This document shows, in pieces, positions 9,873 to 20,842 of a DNA stretch of 64,000 nt. The notes beneath the pieces are model-generated. The model worked only from the letters and a program-made list of their open reading frames with translations. It did no database searches and was not told where the DNA came from. The DNA is from CAVSJR01 sp963728285 (GTDB lineage Bacteria; Actinomycetota; UBA4738; HRBIN12). The position numbers were made by a program, and so were the translations under genes. The stretch lies in assembly GCA_963728285.1 (NCBI GenBank), contig CAVSJR010000003.1, positions 496,001-560,000 on the forward strand. The letters are read 5' to 3'. Positions within the stretch are counted from its first letter, which is position 1. Every line of letters begins with the position of its first letter.

Positions 9873-10064
9873 ATGGCTTCGGGCGAGAAGGCAGAGGCCG
9901 AGGAACAACCGCTGAAGCAGCTGCGACGCTACGTCGAGCCGCATCCCGAATGGCCCGACGACTTCATCTTGATCGCACGGACCGAAGATGGGGAAGAACT
10001 CACGATCGTGCGGGTCGCGGACGTGAAGCCATCGGAGGAGTCGTTGGACGGCGCGGACGCGTAG
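9873..10064 (+). CDS. Small acidic hypothetical protein
   Basis: A 63-residue protein starting at an ATG preceded by GGGAG at 8-12 bases. It has a charged helix (KAEAEEQPLKQLRRYVEPHP) followed by two likely beta strands (DFILIARTEDGEELTIVRVA) and an acidic tail. No Cys, signal peptide or membrane segment. I do not recognise the family. Support comes from the ribosome site, the sensible composition, and a strong hairpin downstream at 10226. Confidence 0.55.
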   Translation: MASGEKAEAEEQPLKQLRRYVEPHPEWPDDFILIARTEDGEELTIVRVADVKPSEESLDGADA

Positions 10065-10225
10065 CACTATCGGGCGAAATCCCGCGATCGTGTGATCGAC
10101 CCTCCGCCGAATGCAGGGCCTTCCCCCACCGCTCCTCGGTATCTCGACGCCGCGGGCCCCCGGCCTCGACGAGCTCTCAGCCTTGAGCCCTCGCACCGCT
10201 CCCTGCTTCAATAGCAACATGGCGT

Positions 10226-10248
10226 AGTCCGGCCTGGGAGGCCGGACT
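10226..10248. terminator. Perfect 10-bp hairpin, probable transcription terminator
   Basis: AGTCCGGCCT, a 3-base loop GGG, then the exact complement AGGCCGGACT. It lies between the small gene ending at 10064 and the cyclase gene starting at 10283. There is no long T-tract on either side, as is usual for terminators in GC-rich actinobacteria. Confidence 0.6.
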
Positions 10249-10282
10249 GGCTTTGCCCCCCTCCCTGGGAGAATGCATCTCT

Positions 10283-12248
10283 ATGGACACGGAGCAGCGC
10301 GGCGGCTCGGCCGGCCTGCCCGCCGCCCGTGACGCCCTTGAGGGTCACCGGTGGAGCGAGGCGTTCGACCTCCTTTCCCAGGCCGACCGCGAGGGGTTGC
10401 TCGAGCCAGAGGACCTGGAGGCGCTGGCGCAGGCGGCGTGGTTCAACGCGCGGGCGGACCTCGCCGTCGAGGCGAAGGAACGGGCGTTCAAGGCGCACCT
10501 CGACGGGGGGAATACGACGCGAGCCGCCGCGCTCGCATTCGACATCAGCCGCGAATACATGATGCAGCGCAAGTCCTCGATCGCGTCGGCGTGGTCGAGC
10601 CGCGGGGAGCGACTCCTCAAAGGGGCAGCCGGAGAGCTTCGCCAACGGCTACCTCGCGCTCTCACAGAGCTGGGCCGCGCAGGCGGCGGGCGACTTCGAT
10701 CGAGCGATCGAGCTCGCGGCGAGCGTGGTCGAGCTCGGCGGCCGGTTCGGAGACACGGACCTCCAGGCCTGGGGGCTCCTGCAGCAGGGGCAGCTCCTGA
10801 TCACGCTCGGCCGCACCGACGACGGATTTCCACTCATGGAGGAGGCGACCATCGCCGCCGTCAACGGCGAGCTCAGCCCCTACACGACCGGGGTGGCCTA
10901 CTGCAGCATGATCGCGGCGTGTCGCAACACGACCGACTACCGTCGAGCCGGCGAGTGGACCGACGCCGCCCACCGGTGGTGCGAGCGACAGGCCATCAAC
11001 GGCTTCCCGGGGATCTGCCGGGTTCATCGGGCGGAGATCGTCGGCCTGCAGGGCGCGTTGGAGCGCGCCGAGCAGGAGCTGCGACAGGCGACCGAGGAGT
11101 TGGCGGCATACAACGTCACGCCGCCGCTGGCGGACGGCCTGTACGCGCTGGGAGAGGTCCGCATGCGCATGGGGGATCTGGAGGGAGCGGAGGACGCGCT
11201 TCGGCAGGCGCACTCGCTCGGTCGCGCGCCGCAGCCCGCCCTCGCGCTGATCCGGCTCAGCGAGGGAAAGGTCCGCGCAGCCGCCACGGCGATCAACTCG
11301 GCGGTGGCCGAGGAGACGTGGGACCTCTGGGCGCGCGCCCGGCTGCTTCCCGCGCAGGCGGAGATCGCGATCGCGGCCGGAGACCCGACGACCGCCAGGG
11401 CGGCGGCGGAGGAGCTCTCCGGCATCAGCGAGACCTACGGGTCCCCCGCGCTTCACGCCGCCAAGCACGATGCGTGGGGTCGCGTCCTCCTCGCCGAGGG
11501 AGACGCCGACAAGGCGATCAGCGAGCTTCGCACCGCGATGAAGCACTGGCAGGACGTCGGCGCGCCCTACGAGGTCGCGAGCGACAGGGTGGTCCTGGCC
11601 TCAGCCCTTCGGGGGCTCGAGGACTCCGACCAGGCCGATCTGGAGCTCGAGGCGGCCAAGGCGGAGTTCGAACGACTCGGAGCAAACCTGGGTGTGGCGA
11701 TGGCGACCGACGCGATCAAGGCCGCGGCCGAGCGAGGCGCCGCTCCCCTCTCGACCCGGAAGACGTTCGTGTTCACCGACATCGTGGGCTCGACGAACCT
11801 CGCGGAGGCGATGGGCGACGTCGCCTGGGAGCATCTGCTGCGGTGGCACGACGAAACGCTCCGATCCCTGTTCGTCCGGCACGGCGGCGAGGTCGTGAAC
11901 TCGACCGGCGACGGATTCTTCGTGGCCTTCGACTCCTCGCGAAGCGCACTCGAGAGCGCCGTGGCCGTTCAGCGCGCGCTCGCCGAGCATCGCCGGTCGC
12001 ACGGGTTCGCCCCGAGCGTGCGGATGGGCGTGCATGCCGCCGAGGCCAACCGGCGCGGCAGCGATTACAGCGGCAGCGGCGTCCACGTGGCCGCACGGAT
12101 CGCGGCCCTGGCGGAGGGCGGGCAGGTGCTGGCGTCGGCCGAGACCGCGACCGAGGCGGCCACGCCGTTCGCCGCATCGGAGCCTCGGCCCGTCGCGCTG
12201 AAGGGCGTGTCGGCCGAGGTGAGCGTCGTCGCCATCTCCTGGAGCTGA
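10283..12248 (+). CDS. TPR-domain protein with C-terminal class III adenylate/guanylate cyclase (one frameshift)
   Basis: About 654 aa when stitched. The ATG at 10283 starts an all-helical tetratricopeptide region (EAFDLLSQADREGLLEPEDL, then repeats such as EEATIAAVNGELSPY and AEDALRQAHSLGRAPQPALA). An extra G in a GGGG run near 10622 breaks the frame early in the TPR part. The last 170 residues are a class III nucleotide cyclase: TFVFTDIVGSTNLAEAMGD has the first metal-binding Asp, and VVNSTGDGFFVAFDSS the second. It probably makes cAMP in response to a TPR-sensed partner; a cAMP-versus-cGMP call is not possible by eye. A second cyclase lies at 20843. Confidence 0.85.
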
Positions 12249-12469
12249 ACCTCGGTCAGTCGAACGTCGCCCAGCGTATGAGGCGATCCCGTTGTGGAAC
12301 GGCGACGACGACTCCGATGATTGCCATCAGGAGGATCGCGACGAGGGCCGCCCGTCGGACGGTATGAGGATCCATCACAGCGGACCACGCTCAGGCATGC
12401 GGGCCTCGGTTCCCTCGGTCGGCACGTCGCGATCGGCATGCGCGCAGGGCTGCGACATCGCCGATGCTC

Positions 12470-13124
12470 CTAGCAATCGCGCTCGACGAACGCGCTTCTG
12501 CCGGTGCTGAGGCCCGCATCTCGCGTCCGGCCGAGGCTCCTCGTCACGTCGCCCGAGAGGGTTCCGGTCGCGATGGCCTCGCGGCGGACGGATCGGTCCT
12601 CGTATCCCCAGACGAGGCAATGGCCCTCCCAATTCTCCTCGGAGTACTCGGAGCGGTGCATTTCGCCCAGACCGGTCAGGGTGGCGTTCACGGTGACCGT
12701 CCGACGCGGGCCGACCCATCCCTCGCTGTCGCGTTGACGCAGCCGATACGTGGCGATGAGCTGCCCGGTCGTGAGCTTGCGGTCGACCGAGAACGACTCC
12801 CCCTCAGCGAGCTCATCGATGACCCCGACCCAGTACGCCGCTGTCGCGGCAGCGGTCGCGGCCGTCGCGCTCCTCGCACCGTTGGACGTCCTTGTAGAGG
12901 TCCGACCAGAACAGGTACTCCTGGTGACCCTCCGAGATGTACGCGCCCGCGTACCACGTCGTACGCAGATATGTGCTGCGATCGATCCGCCGCGTGGAGT
13001 GCCAGAACGCGTCCAGCCCGACCGTGTCGTAACGCTCCCGCGGCCCCGTAAGCGCCTGAGCGGGAAGCGTGAGAGAGAAGGCCACCGATATCCCGACCGC
13101 CAGGACGATCAACCGTCGCATCAT
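12470..13124 (-). CDS. Secreted hypothetical protein (one frameshift)
   Basis: The ATG at 13124 starts a clear signal peptide (MMRRLIVLAVGISVAFSLTL, cleavage after PAQA). The mature N-terminal half (ERYDTVGLDAFWHS, TTWYAGAYISEGHQEYLFWS) is rich in aromatic residues and ends in a Cys-containing stretch (VQRCEERDGRDRC). A frameshift near 12840 moves reading to YWVGVIDELAEGESFSVD and on through a strand-rich C-terminal half (WVGPRRTVTVNATLTGLG) to the stop at 12470, which ends in VERDC. I do not recognise the family; the strand pattern suggests an extracellular beta-sandwich. Confidence 0.6.
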
Positions 13125-13466
13125 CCGCTGCTCCAAACGCTCGTGCCCGGCGAACCGGGTCATCACTCGTCCCAAGGCCACAGCCGGCCGCGGGCGGATC
13201 GGACGCGACATGGGATGTCGTTGCTCATCCTCATGGACACCCATGGAGTGCGCAAGGTTCCGTTCGGCTCAAATCCCGATGACGGCTCGGTGAGGCTCTG
13301 GAGCGCCGGCCCGAGCCGCTGCCCGTGGGTGGATCGCCGGCGAGCGAGCCGTTGCGGCCGCGTCCGACCGACTTCACGACTGAGGCGAGGGCCGTCGGAC
13401 GCAACGGGGCGAGGCCGCTAGGGTTTCACCCGATCCCGGCGAAGGGGCTCCGCGCTCGTGAGGTCG
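13125..13466. other. Divergent intergenic region
   Basis: About 340 bases between a leftward secreted protein gene and the rightward cation exchanger. I see no convincing coding frame, RNA gene or repeat. It should hold both promoters. Confidence 0.45.
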
Positions 13467-14514
13467 ATGACGAAGCCAAGGCTGGAGTGGCTCCTCCTCT
13501 TCATTCCGGTTTCCCTCGCCTTGAGCCTCTGGCATCAGGAGCTCGCGGTCTTCTTCACCTCCGCGCTCGCGATCCTTCCCCTCGCCGCATTGATCGGACG
13601 CTCGACGGAGCAGCTCGCGATCCGCGTCCGGCCCTCGTGCTGGAGGGCTGCTCAACGCGACGTTCGGGAACATCACGGAGCTGATCATCTCGGTCCTGCT
13701 CATCCTTCGGAACGAGATCCAGATCGTGAAGGCCTCCCTCACCGGATCGATCCTGGGCAACCTCCTGCTCGTCCTCGGCATGTCGCTGTTCGTCGGGGGA
13801 TTGCGGCACGACCGCCAGCGTTTCAGTTCCCAGACCGCCTCGGTGCACACGTCGTCGATGATCCTGGCCGTTGCCGGCTTTCTGATGCCCGCGTTGTTCG
13901 TCCTCTCGTCCGGGCAAGACACGCTCCTCGAGCGCGAGGTGGTGAGCGGCGTCGTCGCGGGCATCCTCATCCTCCTGTACGCCGCCGTGCTCGTGTTCAC
14001 GTTCGTCACCCACCAGCACCTGTTCCAGGTCCCCCAGTCCGACGAAGAGCCCACGTGGTCGGTGCGCTGGTCCATCGGGGTCCTGCTGGCATCGACCGCC
14101 CTCGTCGCTCTCGAATCGGAGCTGCTCGTGAGATCCCTCGAGCCGGCGCTGGAGGACCTCGGACTCTCCCGGCTGTTCGTCGGCCTCATCCTCGTGCCGA
14201 TCATCGGCAACGCGGCCGAGCACAGCTCGGCGGTGATGTTCGCCATGCGAGACCAAGTCGACGTGACCCTCGAGATCACGACCGGATCCTCGCTCCAGAT
14301 CGCGTTGTTCGTGGCGCCGGCGCTCGTCTTCATCAGCCTGATCGCCGGACACCCCATGGATTTCGTGTTCACGCCGTTCGAGGTCGGTGCGGTGGCGATG
14401 TCCGCGATCCTGGTGGCCGTCATCAGTCGGGACGGAGAGAGCAACTGGCTGGAGGGAGCGCAATTGATGGCGACCTACGCCATCATCGCGATCTCCTTCT
14501 TCTTCGTCTCGTGA
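13467..14514 (+). CDS. Ca2+/H+ antiporter of the CAX family (one frameshift)
   Basis: An integral membrane cation/proton exchanger of about 349 aa. The ATG at 13467 (a GTG nine bases upstream is possible) starts MTKPRLEWLLLFIPVSLALS and the first membrane helices. Near 13630 a one-base shift interrupts helix 2. The following frame restores the CaCA alpha-1 repeat (GLLNATFGNITELIISVLLI) and the alpha-2 repeat (GLILVPIIGNAAEHSSAVMF), whose GNxxE cores bind the cation. About ten hydrophobic segments are visible. It likely exports Ca2+ using the proton gradient. The two conserved repeats in separate frames show the break is recent or artefactual. Confidence 0.88.
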
Positions 14515-14551
14515 TCCGCGCGACCCGGATCCTCAGATCACGGCCTCGCCA

Positions 14552-15412
14552 TCAGTCCGCGTCGAACGTGCCGCAGTCCTCCTCGCCTCCGAAGCAGCGC
14601 CTCACCAGCTGACGAAGCTTCTTGTTGTGCCACGTCTGCCAGAAGTCACCGTGAATGGTGTAGTAGGGGCCGCTCGCGAAGGAGATATCGCGCGGTGAAT
14701 AGCCGCGTCCCACCGGGTACTCGGCGCGGATCGTGACCCTGGGGATCGCCACGGGATGCGAGCTCGGACAGTTGTCCCCCTCCCCCACCCATGCCATGTG
14801 GCTGATGTGGTCACGCGAGTCGACATGCTTCCCGTCCCAGCACTGCGGGAATCGGACGTGCAGCACGAGAATGCCGTCGTCGCAGACCGGCGGCTTCGCG
14901 ACCTTATCCTCATCGCCCTCGCCGTCGTTGCAGTTGAAGTAGATCTTCGACGTACCCAGCAGCGGATTCTGGGACTCGCTCCTTGCATGGCCGTTTCCCG
15001 CGACGATCTGCAGGTTCTTCGGCGGCACGACGATGTGCTCGTCGCCGTCGAGATCGTTGCGGTAGTAGATCACCTGCTCGGTGCCTCCGCCCTTCGGGAG
15101 AACGATGTTGCCCTTCTTCTTCAGCGCCGGCAGCCAGTAGCCGGCCGTATCGGCCTTCAGGCCACAGGTCGTACCGCCCCGGCGCATCGACTTGACCGTC
15201 GAGAACGCGTCGACGTCCTTCGCGCCGAAGAAGTCGTGCCGGTGCGACGCGCCCCGATCGCGCGGATACACGATGGGATCGTCCGTGCGCGAATGCGAGT
15301 AGGGGCACTCCACGATCCACCCATCCGAGGCGAGCCCCGACGTGGCCGGCAGCGCCACCAGGGCGAGCAGCGCGAGGCTGAATCCGAGGATCACCGCGAT
15401 GGATCGCTTCAT
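14552..15412 (-). CDS. Secreted DUF1996-domain protein
   Basis: Intact 286-aa secreted protein. Signal peptide MKRSIAVILGFSLALLALVA (cleavage near SGLAS), then a DUF1996 domain: CPYSHSRTDDPIVYP, ASHRHDFFGAKDVDAFST, TTCGLKADTAGYWLPAL, FNCNDGEG, HVRFPQCWDGKHVDS and GDNCPSSHPVAIPRV. The domain occurs in actinobacterial and fungal secreted proteins, sometimes next to carbohydrate-binding modules. The HxHDFFG and CWDGK motifs and three or more Cys pairs are conserved. Biochemical role unknown. It converges with the exchanger gene. Confidence 0.85.
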   Translation of the reverse strand: MKRSIAVILGFSLALLALVALPATSGLASDGWIVECPYSHSRTDDPIVYPRDRGASHRHDFFGAKDVDAFSTVKSMRRGGTTCGLKADTAGYWLPALKKKGNIVLPKGGGTEQVIYYRNDLDGDEHIVVPPKNLQIVAGNGHARSESQNPLLGTSKIYFNCNDGEGDEDKVAKPPVCDDGILVLHVRFPQCWDGKHVDSRDHISHMAWVGEGDNCPSSHPVAIPRVTIRAEYPVGRGYSPRDISFASGPYYTIHGDFWQTWHNKKLRQLVRRCFGGEEDCGTFDAD

Positions 15413-15704
15413 GCGTGTCCTCCCTGATCGTTGAACCGCCGTCCGTCGAGGCGCCGTTCAGGCCGTTCGTGTTGTGAGCGAGTGCGCGGCCACCAACTCC
15501 CGCGTATCGCAGCTCGCCCCGACCGGGGAGAGCGTGCTGTAGGCCGAAAATGCTAGTCCATTCAACCTACGTTGGCACGAGAAGGGCTCCGGTTTTTCCC
15601 GTCGATTCCATCCGTGGCGTTCCGACGAAACCAGCGCGCGAGTCGCGGCCGGAGGGAAGCGGAGATCACCGGACCAAGCGCCTGCCTCCCACGTCGGCAG
15701 TCGG

Positions 15705-16652
15705 CTACGGCAGCCGCTTCCCCGCCACGCCGACATCCAGCACCAGCAGCGCCGGATTCGGGTGCCGGTCCAGATCCAGGGCGAAGTTCGTGAGGTACAG
15801 ATCGGTCCTGTGCGGCGGTCGTTCGCCGAAGATCGGGGTCGCCGGGAAATCCAGCCCGTCGGCGCGCGTGGCGAGGGTTTGCATCCCGCCGCTCGGGCCC
15901 ATGCGGACGAGCTTGTCCTGCTCGTTCACCGCCACGTACAGATTGCCGCGCACGTCGAAGGCGATGCCATCGGCACCGACGATCGCATCGTCCTCGGCCA
16001 AGAGCACCGGCGATCCCGCCCGCCCACCGGACTCCACCGGGATGCGGACGATCCGTCCCTTCTGGGTGTTCGAGACGTAGAGATAGCGCCCGAAGAACGC
16101 CAGCCCGTTGGCTCCGATCGGGAGGTCCGTCGTGGTGTCTCCGAGGAGGATGTCGTCCTGCGCCCAGATCCGCGCGTGCCCGTTCCGGATGCGCCACACG
16201 GCGCCGCCGAAGGAATCGGTGACGAACATGCTCCGGCCGCGGAAGGCGATCGCATTCGGGAACGTATCGGTCGGCAGTGGGACCACGCGCTCGGCCGATC
16301 CGTCGCTGCGGACCCGCCAGATGCCGTGTGTGGTGTCGTCGAACGACGCCAGGGCGGCGAACAGCCGGCCTCGCCCGTCCACGGCGAGGCCGACCAGGAA
16401 CCCCTGGCCGCTCGGCAGCGTCGCGACCGGAGACATGCTCCCATCGTCGGCCACCTTGACGATCTGCCCCGTCGGCGCGAAGCCGACGTAGATCACGCCT
16501 CGATCCGTGATCGCAAGCCCCTCGGGCAGCTCGCCCTTCGCGGGATCGAACGAGGCCACCGTCTCGACGGTCGGGTCGCCCGCGACGGCGACACCGGACA
16601 TCGTCAACCCCAGCGCGATGACGATCAGCGGAGCGATGGCTCGTCGCATCAT
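15705..16652 (-). CDS. Secreted NHL/SMP-30-like six-bladed beta-propeller protein
   Basis: A 315-aa exported propeller. The ATG at 16652 gives the signal peptide MMRRAIAPLIVIALGLTMSG with cleavage near VAVAG. Repeats such as LPEGLAITDRGVIYVGF, FLVGLAVDGRGRLFAAL, FPNAIAFRGRSMFVTDS and GADGIAFDVRGNLYVAVNEQ are NHL/SMP-30-like blades. The acidic metal ligands of true gluconolactonases are not obviously conserved, so binding or a non-canonical hydrolase is equally likely. The longer frame to 16838 adds arginine-rich nonsense and was rejected. Intact. Confidence 0.8.
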   Translation of the reverse strand: MMRRAIAPLIVIALGLTMSGVAVAGDPTVETVASFDPAKGELPEGLAITDRGVIYVGFAPTGQIVKVADDGSMSPVATLPSGQGFLVGLAVDGRGRLFAALASFDDTTHGIWRVRSDGSAERVVPLPTDTFPNAIAFRGRSMFVTDSFGGAVWRIRNGHARIWAQDDILLGDTTTDLPIGANGLAFFGRYLYVSNTQKGRIVRIPVESGGRAGSPVLLAEDDAIVGADGIAFDVRGNLYVAVNEQDKLVRMGPSGGMQTLATRADGLDFPATPIFGERPPHRTDLYLTNFALDLDRHPNPALLVLDVGVAGKRLP

Positions 16653-16968
16653 GGTCTCCTCCCCAGCAGCACCCAGCATGTCGCCGGGCCTCCGCACAGC
16701 GGCAGGAGGCCGGCTTGCTCTGTGTCTCCACCGTAGGGGCAACGCCGACCGACGGCATGGGGCATCCGCGTTAGACAATCGGGAGCATCGGTCCCGACTT
16801 CGTTCATAGATTCGGCGAACGATGGCCGCTGAGAGCACCTCGGCCGGGGCACGTTTGCCGGTTCGGGGAGCGGGCGAGGAGTCCGCGGGCGTCCCGTGAG
16901 CAAGATCGCGTCTGAGCTCCTCTCCAGCGGCTCATCGACCAGGAAGGCGCCTGACTCGCGCCGTCCGG
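16653..16968. other. Intergenic region between two leftward genes
   Basis: About 315 bases upstream of the propeller gene and downstream of the S9 peptidase. No protein-like frame, tRNA or repeat is visible; presumably promoter and terminator sequence. Confidence 0.45.
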
Positions 16969-18916
16969 TCAGCGCTCGGGGCGCAGGTGTCGATCGAACC
17001 ACGCCTGCGTCCGTCGGATCGCGTCGAGCGCGTGCTCCCGCTCCACCGGCACGTGCCCCTCCCGCGGGTAGACGACGAGCTCGACATCGGCGCCCGAGGC
17101 CGCGATCGCGTTGAAGAGCTCCTCGGCCTGCCCGGGCGGCGTACATCGATCCTCCGACCCCTGGATGATGAGCGTGGGCGTCGTGCACCGGTGCGCGTAG
17201 GTGACCGGCGATCGCTCCGGGTACTGGCTCGTCGGATCGTTCCACTCGCCCTTCAAGATCGCCCGGTCGTACCACCACACCTCGGAGGTCAGGTGAAACG
17301 ACACGTAGTCCGAAACCACGGACATGGCGACCGCGGCGCCGAAGCGATCCGTCTGCCCCACGGCCCACCCCGCCAGGTATCCGCCGTAGGACAGCCCCGC
17401 GATCCCGAGCCGCTCCGGGTCGGCGATGCCCTCGGCGATGCAGCGATCGACCCCGGACATGATGTCTCGGAAGTCCACGCCGCCGCCGTCGCCGATCACG
17501 CTCTGCGCGAACGCGTGTCCGCGTCCGATGCTGCCCCGAGGGTTCGGCAACAGGCACGCGTAGCCGGCCGAGGACAGCAGGACCGCATTCGGCTCGGAGT
17601 CCGAGAAGTACGCGCCCCAGCTCCACGTCGGACCGCCGTGCGCGCACACGATCATCGGCAGCGGCCCCTCGGCGCCGTGCGGGGTCATGAGCAGGCCCTC
17701 GATCTCCACCCCATCGTCGGCGGTCCATCGCACCGTTCGAACATCGGGGAACGAGCGCCCCGCCACGATGCGGTCGTTGAAGGTCGTGAGCCGGGACCAT
17801 CCGCCGCCCGCGAGATCGAATCGGGCAAGCTCCGGCGCCCGACCGTGCGCCTGATGCGTGGTCCAGACGGCGGCTGCGTCCTCGGTGATCACACAGGCGG
17901 GCGTGGTCACGGCGTCACCGATGAAGGCGTCGCCGCGCCACCGTTCCTCGCGCCGCCCGTCCAGCCAGATTCGGCCGCACGCATTTCCCGTCCCATCGGT
18001 GCGCGCGTACCAGAGCGACCCGTCGTCGCACCACGCCGCCCGGCCGACCTCCTGCAGGTCCGGCCACGGGTCCGTCGTCGCACCGGTCTCGAGGTCGACG
18101 AGCATGACGCTGCCCGAGAGCAACCCGTGATCGCTCGCGTATCCCTCGACCACGGCCACTCGACTCCCGTCGGGCGCGAGGGCCAGGCCCTCGACCTGCC
18201 ATGAGGGCTCGTACAGGGTCTGGGCCGTGCGCGCCTCCAGGTTCAGGCGAGCGACCACGGCCTGGTACCAGCCCGATCCGGAGTGATCGCGCGACACGAT
18301 CGCGACGGCGGTGCCGTCGCCGTCCCAGTCCACCTCCCAGACGCTGAGGTCGGGTGGACCGACCTCGGCGACATCGCCCGACGCGAGGTCGATCAGGAAG
18401 AGTCGTCGACGAGCGTCCCCGGGCCGGCGGACGAGCGGATCGGGCGCCGGACCGGCGCCGTTGACGGCGCGGGCGCTCCAGTCCAGTCCGTACGAGCCGG
18501 GATCGGCGGCCAGCACCAGCAGCCGGCCGGCGTCGCTCGACCACGCGGCGGACTCGGCGGATCCCACCAGCTCCGCGGCCAGCGCGGGCTCGCCGCCGTC
18601 GGCGGACATGGTGTACGGAAGGTGGTGGCCCGGGGTGATCCGGTCCGAGAGCCATGCGAGGCGCGACCCGTCCGGCGACCACGCGGGCGTCATGTCGCTC
18701 CACGCCCCGTTCGTGAGCCGAATTGGGCTGCGCCTCGCCCGCGGCCTCCACGACATACAGGTCGCTCGGCACGAACGATCCCGTGTCGGCGACCGTCGCG
18801 TGCAAGGCGAACGCGATCCGGGACCCGTTGGGTGAGAACGCCAGCTCGGCGGGCGTTCGGACGTCGAGAAGGAGCTCGGCGGTCGGTGCGTCGAGGCGAT
18901 CGCGGGGCTCACCCAT
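16969..18916 (-). CDS. S9-family prolyl oligopeptidase / acylaminoacyl peptidase (one frameshift)
   Basis: About 649 aa. The ATG at 18916 starts GEPRDRLDAPTAELLLDVRT and the first TolB-like blades. Near 18722 the frame shifts by one base, after which propeller blades continue (WSDMTPAWSPDGSRLAWLSD, GLALAPDGSRVAVVEG). The C-terminal alpha/beta hydrolase domain is complete: oxyanion region IVCAHGGPTWSWGAYF, nucleophile GLSYGGYLAGW, catalytic Asp in IQGSEDRCTPPGQAE, and His in YPREGHVPVEREH. This is the S9C layout. No signal peptide, so it likely trims peptides in the cytoplasm. Confidence 0.88.
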
Positions 18917-19024
18917 CGGCGCGTATCTTCTCCCGCCGAGGCGATGAAGTGCCAGCCGGGGACGCAGCGGCCATTTCGGGAGCGCCGACGCAGGCCTTCC
19001 GCTGCCGGCGCCTATTGTGTTGCC

Positions 19025-20357
19025 ATGCCCGACCCCAAGGAGGTCCTCGAGGTCGCGGGTCGAGAGGTGGTGATCTCGAATCCGGCGAAGGTCTTCTTCC
19101 CCAAGACCGGCCACACGAAGCTCGACCTCGTTCGCTACTACATCGACGTGGCCGACGGCGCGCTTCGCGGGGTGGGCGGCCGGCCGATGGCGCTGAAGCG
19201 CTATGTGCACGGCGCCGAGGGCGAGTTCTTCTTCCAGAAGCGTGCGCCTCAGTCCCGCCCCGAGTGGATCGAGACGGTCGAGCTGCGCTTTCCATCGGGG
19301 AGGACGGCGCACGAGATCGTGGTCCGAGACGCGGCCCAGCTGGCGTGGATCGTGAATCTCGGATGCATCGACCTGAATCCGCATCCGGTTCGCGCGGACG
19401 ACCTCGACCACCCCGATGAGCTCCGCGTGGATCTCGACCCGGTCCCGGGCATCGAATGGCCCCAGATCCGGGACGTGGCGCTCGTCGTGCGCGACGTGCT
19501 CGAGGACTCCGGGCTCGTGGGATGGCCGAAGACGTCGGGCTCTCGCGGGATCCACGTCTACGCTCGCCTCGAGCGCCGCTGGACGTTTCCCGAGGTGCGC
19601 CGAGCCGCGCTGACGCTGGCCCGCGAGGTGGAGCGGCGCGCGCCCGACCTCGCGACGAGCCGGTGGTGGAAGGAGGAGCGCCACGGCGTCTTCGTCGACT
19701 ACAACCAGAACGCGAAGGATCGAACCGTCGCGTCCGCGTATTCCGTTCGACCCACGCCCGACGCGCGGGTCTCGACGCCGCTGTCGTGGGACGAGGTGCC
19801 CGGCCTGCGACCAGGAGGCGTTCACGATCGAGACCGTCCCGGAACGGTTCGCGAGCATCGGCGATCCGTCGGAGGGCATCGATGAGACGGCGGGTTCCTT
19901 GGAGCCGCTGCTGGAGCTCGCCGACCAGCACGAGGCCGCGGGGTTCGGCGACGCGCCGTGGCCGCCGCATTTCGCGAAGCAGGCCGGCGAGCCGCCGCGA
20001 GTCCAGCCGTCGAAGCGACGAGCCCCGGGCGCGGCGCCCGCCGAGGGAGTCGTCCCGCCTCCCGCGCCCGGCAAGCTCGCCGGCCCAACCGGCCGCCGCC
20101 GCTCGCGCATGCCGTTGATCGAGATCGCCCGCGCCGCGACGCAGGACGAGGCGATGAACGGCTTCGAGCGCTGGCGCGCGAGACACGCCGCTGCCGCGTC
20201 GCTCCTCGAGCCGGCCGACGTGCTCGTCGACGCGATGCGCGGACGGTTCACGACCTGGTACCGGATCCGAGTGAACCTCCGCAACGTGCCGGAGGAGGAG
20301 CGTCCGGAACAGGAACCTCTCGAGGTCGACTACGACCCGTGGGCCGAGCTGCGATGA
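19025..20357 (+). CDS. Stand-alone LigD-type DNA polymerase/primase domain protein (one frameshift)
   Basis: Archaeo-eukaryotic-primase-superfamily polymerase like the Pol domain of LigD, which fills gaps and adds ribonucleotides in bacterial non-homologous end joining. From the ATG at 19025: VVISNPAKVFFPKTGHTKLD, RPMALKRYVHGAEGEFFFQK, LVRAAQ-type segment (RDAAQLAWIVNLGCIDLNPH), metal motif DELRVDLDPVPGIEW, and SGSRGIHVYARLE plus HGVFVDYNQNAKDRTVAS. A frameshift near 19805 separates the core from the rest (AFTIETVPERFASIGDP) and a C-terminal extension of about 150 residues ending near DYDPWAELR. No ligase or phosphoesterase domain, and no Ku gene in view. Confidence 0.87.
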
Positions 20358-20466
20358 GTCGAACGAGGATCAACGCCGTCTGAAGAGACTGCGGAGATGC
20401 CGGCCAGCCTGATCGCGAACTCGTGCGCGGCGGCCGGCCGTGGCTTCGACTAGGATCGGATCCCTC

Positions 20467-20649
20467 GTGAGATGGTGGCTCATCGTCCTCGTGGTCTGGA
20501 TCGCGTGGGTGCCGGTGGCCGTGGCGCTGTTCTTCGGCGTGGATCGCGTGGCGAGGTGGATCAACCGCCGGACGCTTCCTCCGACGCGGCATCCCCGCAT
20601 CCCCGATCCGAGGACCCCGAACCGCAATCCATTCGAGGCACGAGAGTGA
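20467..20649 (+). CDS. Small single-pass membrane protein
   Basis: About 60 residues with one strongly hydrophobic N-terminal helix (WWLIVLVVWIAWVPVAVALF) and a basic, proline-rich tail (RTLPPTRHPRIPDPR). The GTG at 20467 is taken as start; an in-frame GTG at 20440 is an alternative. No clear ribosome site. Family not recognised; the helix and positive-inside tail are the only support. Confidence 0.45.
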   Translation: MRWWLIVLVVWIAWVPVAVALFFGVDRVARWINRRTLPPTRHPRIPDPRTPNRNPFEARE

Positions 20650-20842
20650 GGGGTCCGCAGGCCATCCCTCGTTGACGTTCCGAGAGCCGAGATCATGGCT
20701 CGCACTCGGTGAGATCCTCGCGGCCAGCTATCCATCCCACGGATTGACTGCCTTAGAACCTCTTCATGGGGCCTACTCGCACGTGAGTCGCCGCCGTCGG
20801 GTAACCGCAGCCAGAGCCACGTCGCCACCTTAGACTTGCCGG

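Noticed and set aside
17915..20284. 789-codon leftward frame across LigD-pol and the S9 peptidase N-terminus
   Set aside because: Only its last part (residues starting GEPRDRLDAPTAELL) is real, being the frameshifted start of the S9 peptidase. The rest is antisense to LigD-pol.
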